A stretch of 6,935 nt of DNA from Clostridium lundense DSM 17049 (lineage in GTDB: Bacteria; Bacillota; Clostridia; Clostridiales; Clostridiaceae), in contig NZ_JHVC01000045.1 of assembly GCF_000619945.1 (NCBI RefSeq), positions 1 through 6,935 of the forward strand. Reading direction: 5' to 3'. Position 1 is the first letter of the stretch; each line of letters begins with the position of its first letter. The translations under genes were made by a program, and so were the position numbers. Shown piece after piece: positions 4,787 through 6,935 of the stretch. A model generated the notes under the pieces. That model had not been told where the DNA came from. It made no database searches and saw only the letters and a list, made by a program, of their open reading frames with translations.

Positions 4787-6223
4787 TTATAAAAGAGCAG
4801 AAAATAATCTAGCTACTGCTTCTATTACCTTAGTAAATGGAGAAATATTATCATATTCATTTTCTGTAATAATAGTACTATTATTCAAATCTTCAAAGAA
4901 CAAATCTTCAAGTTTTGATGTTATTTCATCGTCATATATAACTGTATTTATTTCATAATTTAATTCGAAACTTCTTATATCCATATTAGCAGTGCCTATA
5001 GTAGATATTTTACCATCTACAGTCATTATTTTCGAATGAATAAATGATTTATTATCATAAAAATATACCTTAACTCCACATTTTATAAGTTCAGCTAAAT
5101 AAGTTCTAGAGGCATAATATACAGTAAAGTGATCATACTTTCCTGGAAATATGATTTTTACATCAATGCCACCTAGGACAGCTATTTTAAGTGAATCCAT
5201 TATACTTTCTGTAGGTACAAAGTAAGGAGTAGTTATATATATATGATTTTTTGCCATAGAAATCATTTTTAGCATACCTTGCATTATAGCAGGATATGGA
5301 GAGTCAGGTCCACTTTTTACTAATTGCATAATTTTTTGCCCTGCCTTTTCCACTTGAGGGAAATAATTATAAAAGTTATCATCAAAGCTATTGTTATTTT
5401 CATTAGCTTTTTTTATGGTACAAAAGTCATCTATGAAAACCCCTTGAAGACCTAAAATAAAATCTCCTTTTACCATCAAATGAGTATCTCGCCAATATCC
5501 TAATTTGCCTTTTCCTAAGTATTCATCTCCTATATTTATTCCACCTATAAAGCCTACAGTGCCATCGATAATAACTATCTTTCTATGATTTCTATAATTA
5601 ATTTGTGTATTTATTAGTTTAAGAAGTGGTGCTAAAAAATATGAATATTGAACTACATCTATACCAGCATTAACCATATCCTTAATATACTTTTTACCAA
5701 GTTTTATTGAACCAACTCTATCTATTATAAACCTTACTTTAACACCTTCTAAAGACTTTTTTATAAGTAAATCTTTTATTTCGTTTCCTATCCCATCATT
5801 TTTAACTATATAATACTCCAAATGAATATGATTTTTGGCGTGTAGTATTTCAGTTTTTAAAGCATCAAATTTTTCTTTACCATTTTTAAAGATAGTAATA
5901 TCGTTATATACAAACAGAGGAGATTCGCTATTTTGTGCTAGCAATGCAATAAGTGGTAGATATTCAGGATTTTCTATTTTATTTATTACCTTATATATAA
6001 GCTCTTTTATCTTTGGTGAGAAATCCTTATTTAGTTTATGCATCTTCCAATTTCGGCCTAAAAAGACATATAGGAATAAACCTATGGGGGGAAGCAATAA
6101 TATAACTAAGAGCCATGCTATTGTTTTTTCGGGTCTTTTTCTTTCTAATAGTATTATTATAATAGCTATTAATGCATTTATAAAAAAGATTATAGAAAAA
6201 TAGGATCCTATACTCATTACCAT
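4787..6223 (-). CDS. cls: Cardiolipin synthase, phospholipase D superfamily (478 aa)
   Basis: Membrane enzyme that joins two phosphatidylglycerol molecules to cardiolipin and glycerol. Numbering from the proposed start: two N-terminal membrane segments (about 5-27 and 36-55, the second with LLPPIGLFLYVFLG) form the usual PLDc_N region. Two HKD catalytic motifs follow: His213-Lys215-Asp220 (YRNHRKIVIIDG, then GGIN) and His396-Lys398-Asp403 (FIHSKIMTVDG, then GTAN). The length fits the family's usual size of about 480 residues. The start at 6223 is chosen because AGGAGA (6236-6231) lies 7 bases upstream; the open frame extends to a TTG at 6316, adding 31 residues, but that start has a poor ribosome binding site and the extension precedes the normal N-terminus. 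The glycosylase gene follows 10 bases downstream. No clear promoter is visible upstream. Many clostridia carry more than one cls gene, so this may not be the only copy. Confidence 0.94.
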   Translation of the reverse strand: MVMSIGSYFSIIFFINALIAIIIILLERKRPEKTIAWLLVILLLPPIGLFLYVFLGRNWKMHKLNKDFSPKIKELIYKVINKIENPEYLPLIALLAQNSESPLFVYNDITIFKNGKEKFDALKTEILHAKNHIHLEYYIVKNDGIGNEIKDLLIKKSLEGVKVRFIIDRVGSIKLGKKYIKDMVNAGIDVVQYSYFLAPLLKLINTQINYRNHRKIVIIDGTVGFIGGINIGDEYLGKGKLGYWRDTHLMVKGDFILGLQGVFIDDFCTIKKANENNNSFDDNFYNYFPQVEKAGQKIMQLVKSGPDSPYPAIMQGMLKMISMAKNHIYITTPYFVPTESIMDSLKIAVLGGIDVKIIFPGKYDHFTVYYASRTYLAELIKCGVKVYFYDNKSFIHSKIMTVDGKISTIGTANMDIRSFELNYEINTVIYDDEITSKLEDLFFEDLNNSTIITENEYDNISPFTKVIEAVARLFSALL

Positions 6224-6564
6224 TGAAACATCTCCTAAATCAAATAAAGTATATCTAATAGTATTATTATAAATGTTATATAAAAAAATATATAGTATTA
6301 TTAAAGTATTTAACAAAGATCACCAACTTATTCTAGTGTATCATCATCAATAATATAGAAAAAACAAGCGAAAAAAAGATAATAATAAAGATAAATAAGT
6401 TTTTTGAGGTACATATAATATAATTAGAATCATATATATGATAGAATAACACATGTCGCTGAGAGATGCGACAACACAACAGTGTAAAATCAGATTGGTA
6501 AGATTTGATTTTTAAATAATTTTAAATAGTTATTAAAACAGCTTTTAAAAATATAAAAAAGTTG
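6224..6564. other. AT-rich intergenic region between cls and the next rRNA operon
   Basis: No gene is supported here. From the left it holds the 5' leader of cls (minus strand), A/T-rich filler, a 14-bp palindrome ATCATATATATGAT (6429-6442) flanked by two TAGAAT copies (6425-6430, 6442-6447), a hairpin TGTCGC/GCGACA (6454-6459, 6468-6473), a second AT-rich hairpin AAAATCA/TGATTTT (6486-6492, 6506-6512) followed by one more T, and an A/T-rich block (about 6513-6562) just ahead of the rRNA -35 box that could serve as an UP element. A cls promoter should lie in the left half, but I found no good match. Confidence 0.6.
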
Positions 6565-6593
6565 TTGACAAAGAAAAACTGATGTGATATTAT
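6565..6593 (+). promoter_or_regulatory. rRNA operon promoter, extended -10 type
   Basis: A consensus -35 TTGACA (6565-6570), 17-base spacer and TATTAT -10 (6588-6593) with an extended -10 TG at 6585-6586. The 50 bases upstream are almost pure A/T and may be an UP element. The predicted start is near 6600, about 110 bases before mature 16S. As for other bacterial rRNA promoters, control by growth rate and initiating nucleotide is expected, but the start base cannot be fixed from sequence. Confidence 0.9.
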
Positions 6594-6599
6594 GAATAA

Positions 6600-6615
6600 G
6601 CTGTCAGATGACAGC
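6600..6615 (+). other. 5' hairpin of the rRNA leader transcript
   Basis: GCTGTC (6600-6605) pairs with GACAGC (6610-6615) around the loop AGAT. It lies at or next to the predicted transcription start, so the pre-rRNA would begin with this hairpin, which could protect the 5' end or take part in processing. A similar GCTG-AGATG-CGACA block occurs upstream at 6458-6473. Confidence 0.55.
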
Positions 6616-6619
6616 GACA

Positions 6620-6632
6620 TGGTCTTTGAAAA
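6620..6632 (+). promoter_or_regulatory. BoxA antitermination site of the rRNA leader
   Basis: TGGTCTTTGAAAA matches the usual BoxA pattern TGCTCTTTGAAAA except for one base. In bacterial rRNA leaders BoxA RNA binds NusB-NusE (S10) and allows antitermination across the long untranslated operon. Its position about 20-30 bases after the predicted start and 80 bases before 16S fits that role. Confidence 0.8.
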
Positions 6633-6661
6633 TTAAACAGAGAAGAGAAACCAGTCAATTC

Positions 6662-6677
6662 AAACAGGAAACTGTTT
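6662..6677 (+). other. GAAA-tetraloop hairpin before 16S
   Basis: AAACAG (6662-6667) and CTGTTT (6672-6677) form a 6-bp stem closed by a GAAA (GNRA-type) tetraloop, in the leader between BoxA and mature 16S. It is probably part of the folded pre-16S leader that assists processing or early assembly. The role is inferred from position. Confidence 0.5.
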
Positions 6678-6710
6678 AAAATAGCGATGAGCTAAAAAGA
6701 TTAAACTTTT

Positions 6711-6935
<225 letters not shown>

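Noticed and set aside
5835..6203. Plus-strand open frame inside cardiolipin synthase
   Set aside because: Antisense to the membrane region of cls; its apparent hydrophobicity comes from the complementary sequence.

Overview
The window looks like chromosomal DNA of a low-GC Firmicute, most likely Clostridium sensu stricto. The protein-coding part is strongly AT-rich, ribosome binding sites are strong GGAGG types, promoters match TTGACA-17-TATTAT, and the 5' end of the 16S gene (short V1 helix closed by a CTTCGG loop) has a clostridial character. I did not assign a species.

Layout from left to right: the tail of one rRNA operon (3' end of 23S, complete 5S, tRNA-Lys with anticodon TTT, intrinsic terminator; 1-427); a small acidic helical protein of unknown function with its own near-consensus promoter (490-943) and a terminator-like hairpin; a tight three-gene operon of M42-family (TET-type) metallo-aminopeptidase paralogs (1126-4114); a strong bidirectional terminator; then, on the minus strand, a uracil-DNA glycosylase superfamily protein (4135-4776) downstream of a cardiolipin synthase (4787-6223); finally a regulatory region with the promoter, leader hairpins and BoxA of a second rRNA operon and the first 225 bases of its 16S gene (6711-6935). 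The protein-coding island is therefore enclosed by two rRNA operons pointing the same way.

The three M42 proteins are diverged rather than redundant. The first two keep the full set of metal ligands and the catalytic glutamate. The third keeps the metal ligands but has asparagine where the catalytic glutamate should be and has lost about 12 residues of the PDZ-like domain, so it may be a pseudoenzyme subunit of a mixed peptidase particle. This is the most interesting point in the window. The glycosylase and cardiolipin synthase probably share a transcript but have no obvious functional link. I see no mobile element, CRISPR array, phage gene or defence system here.
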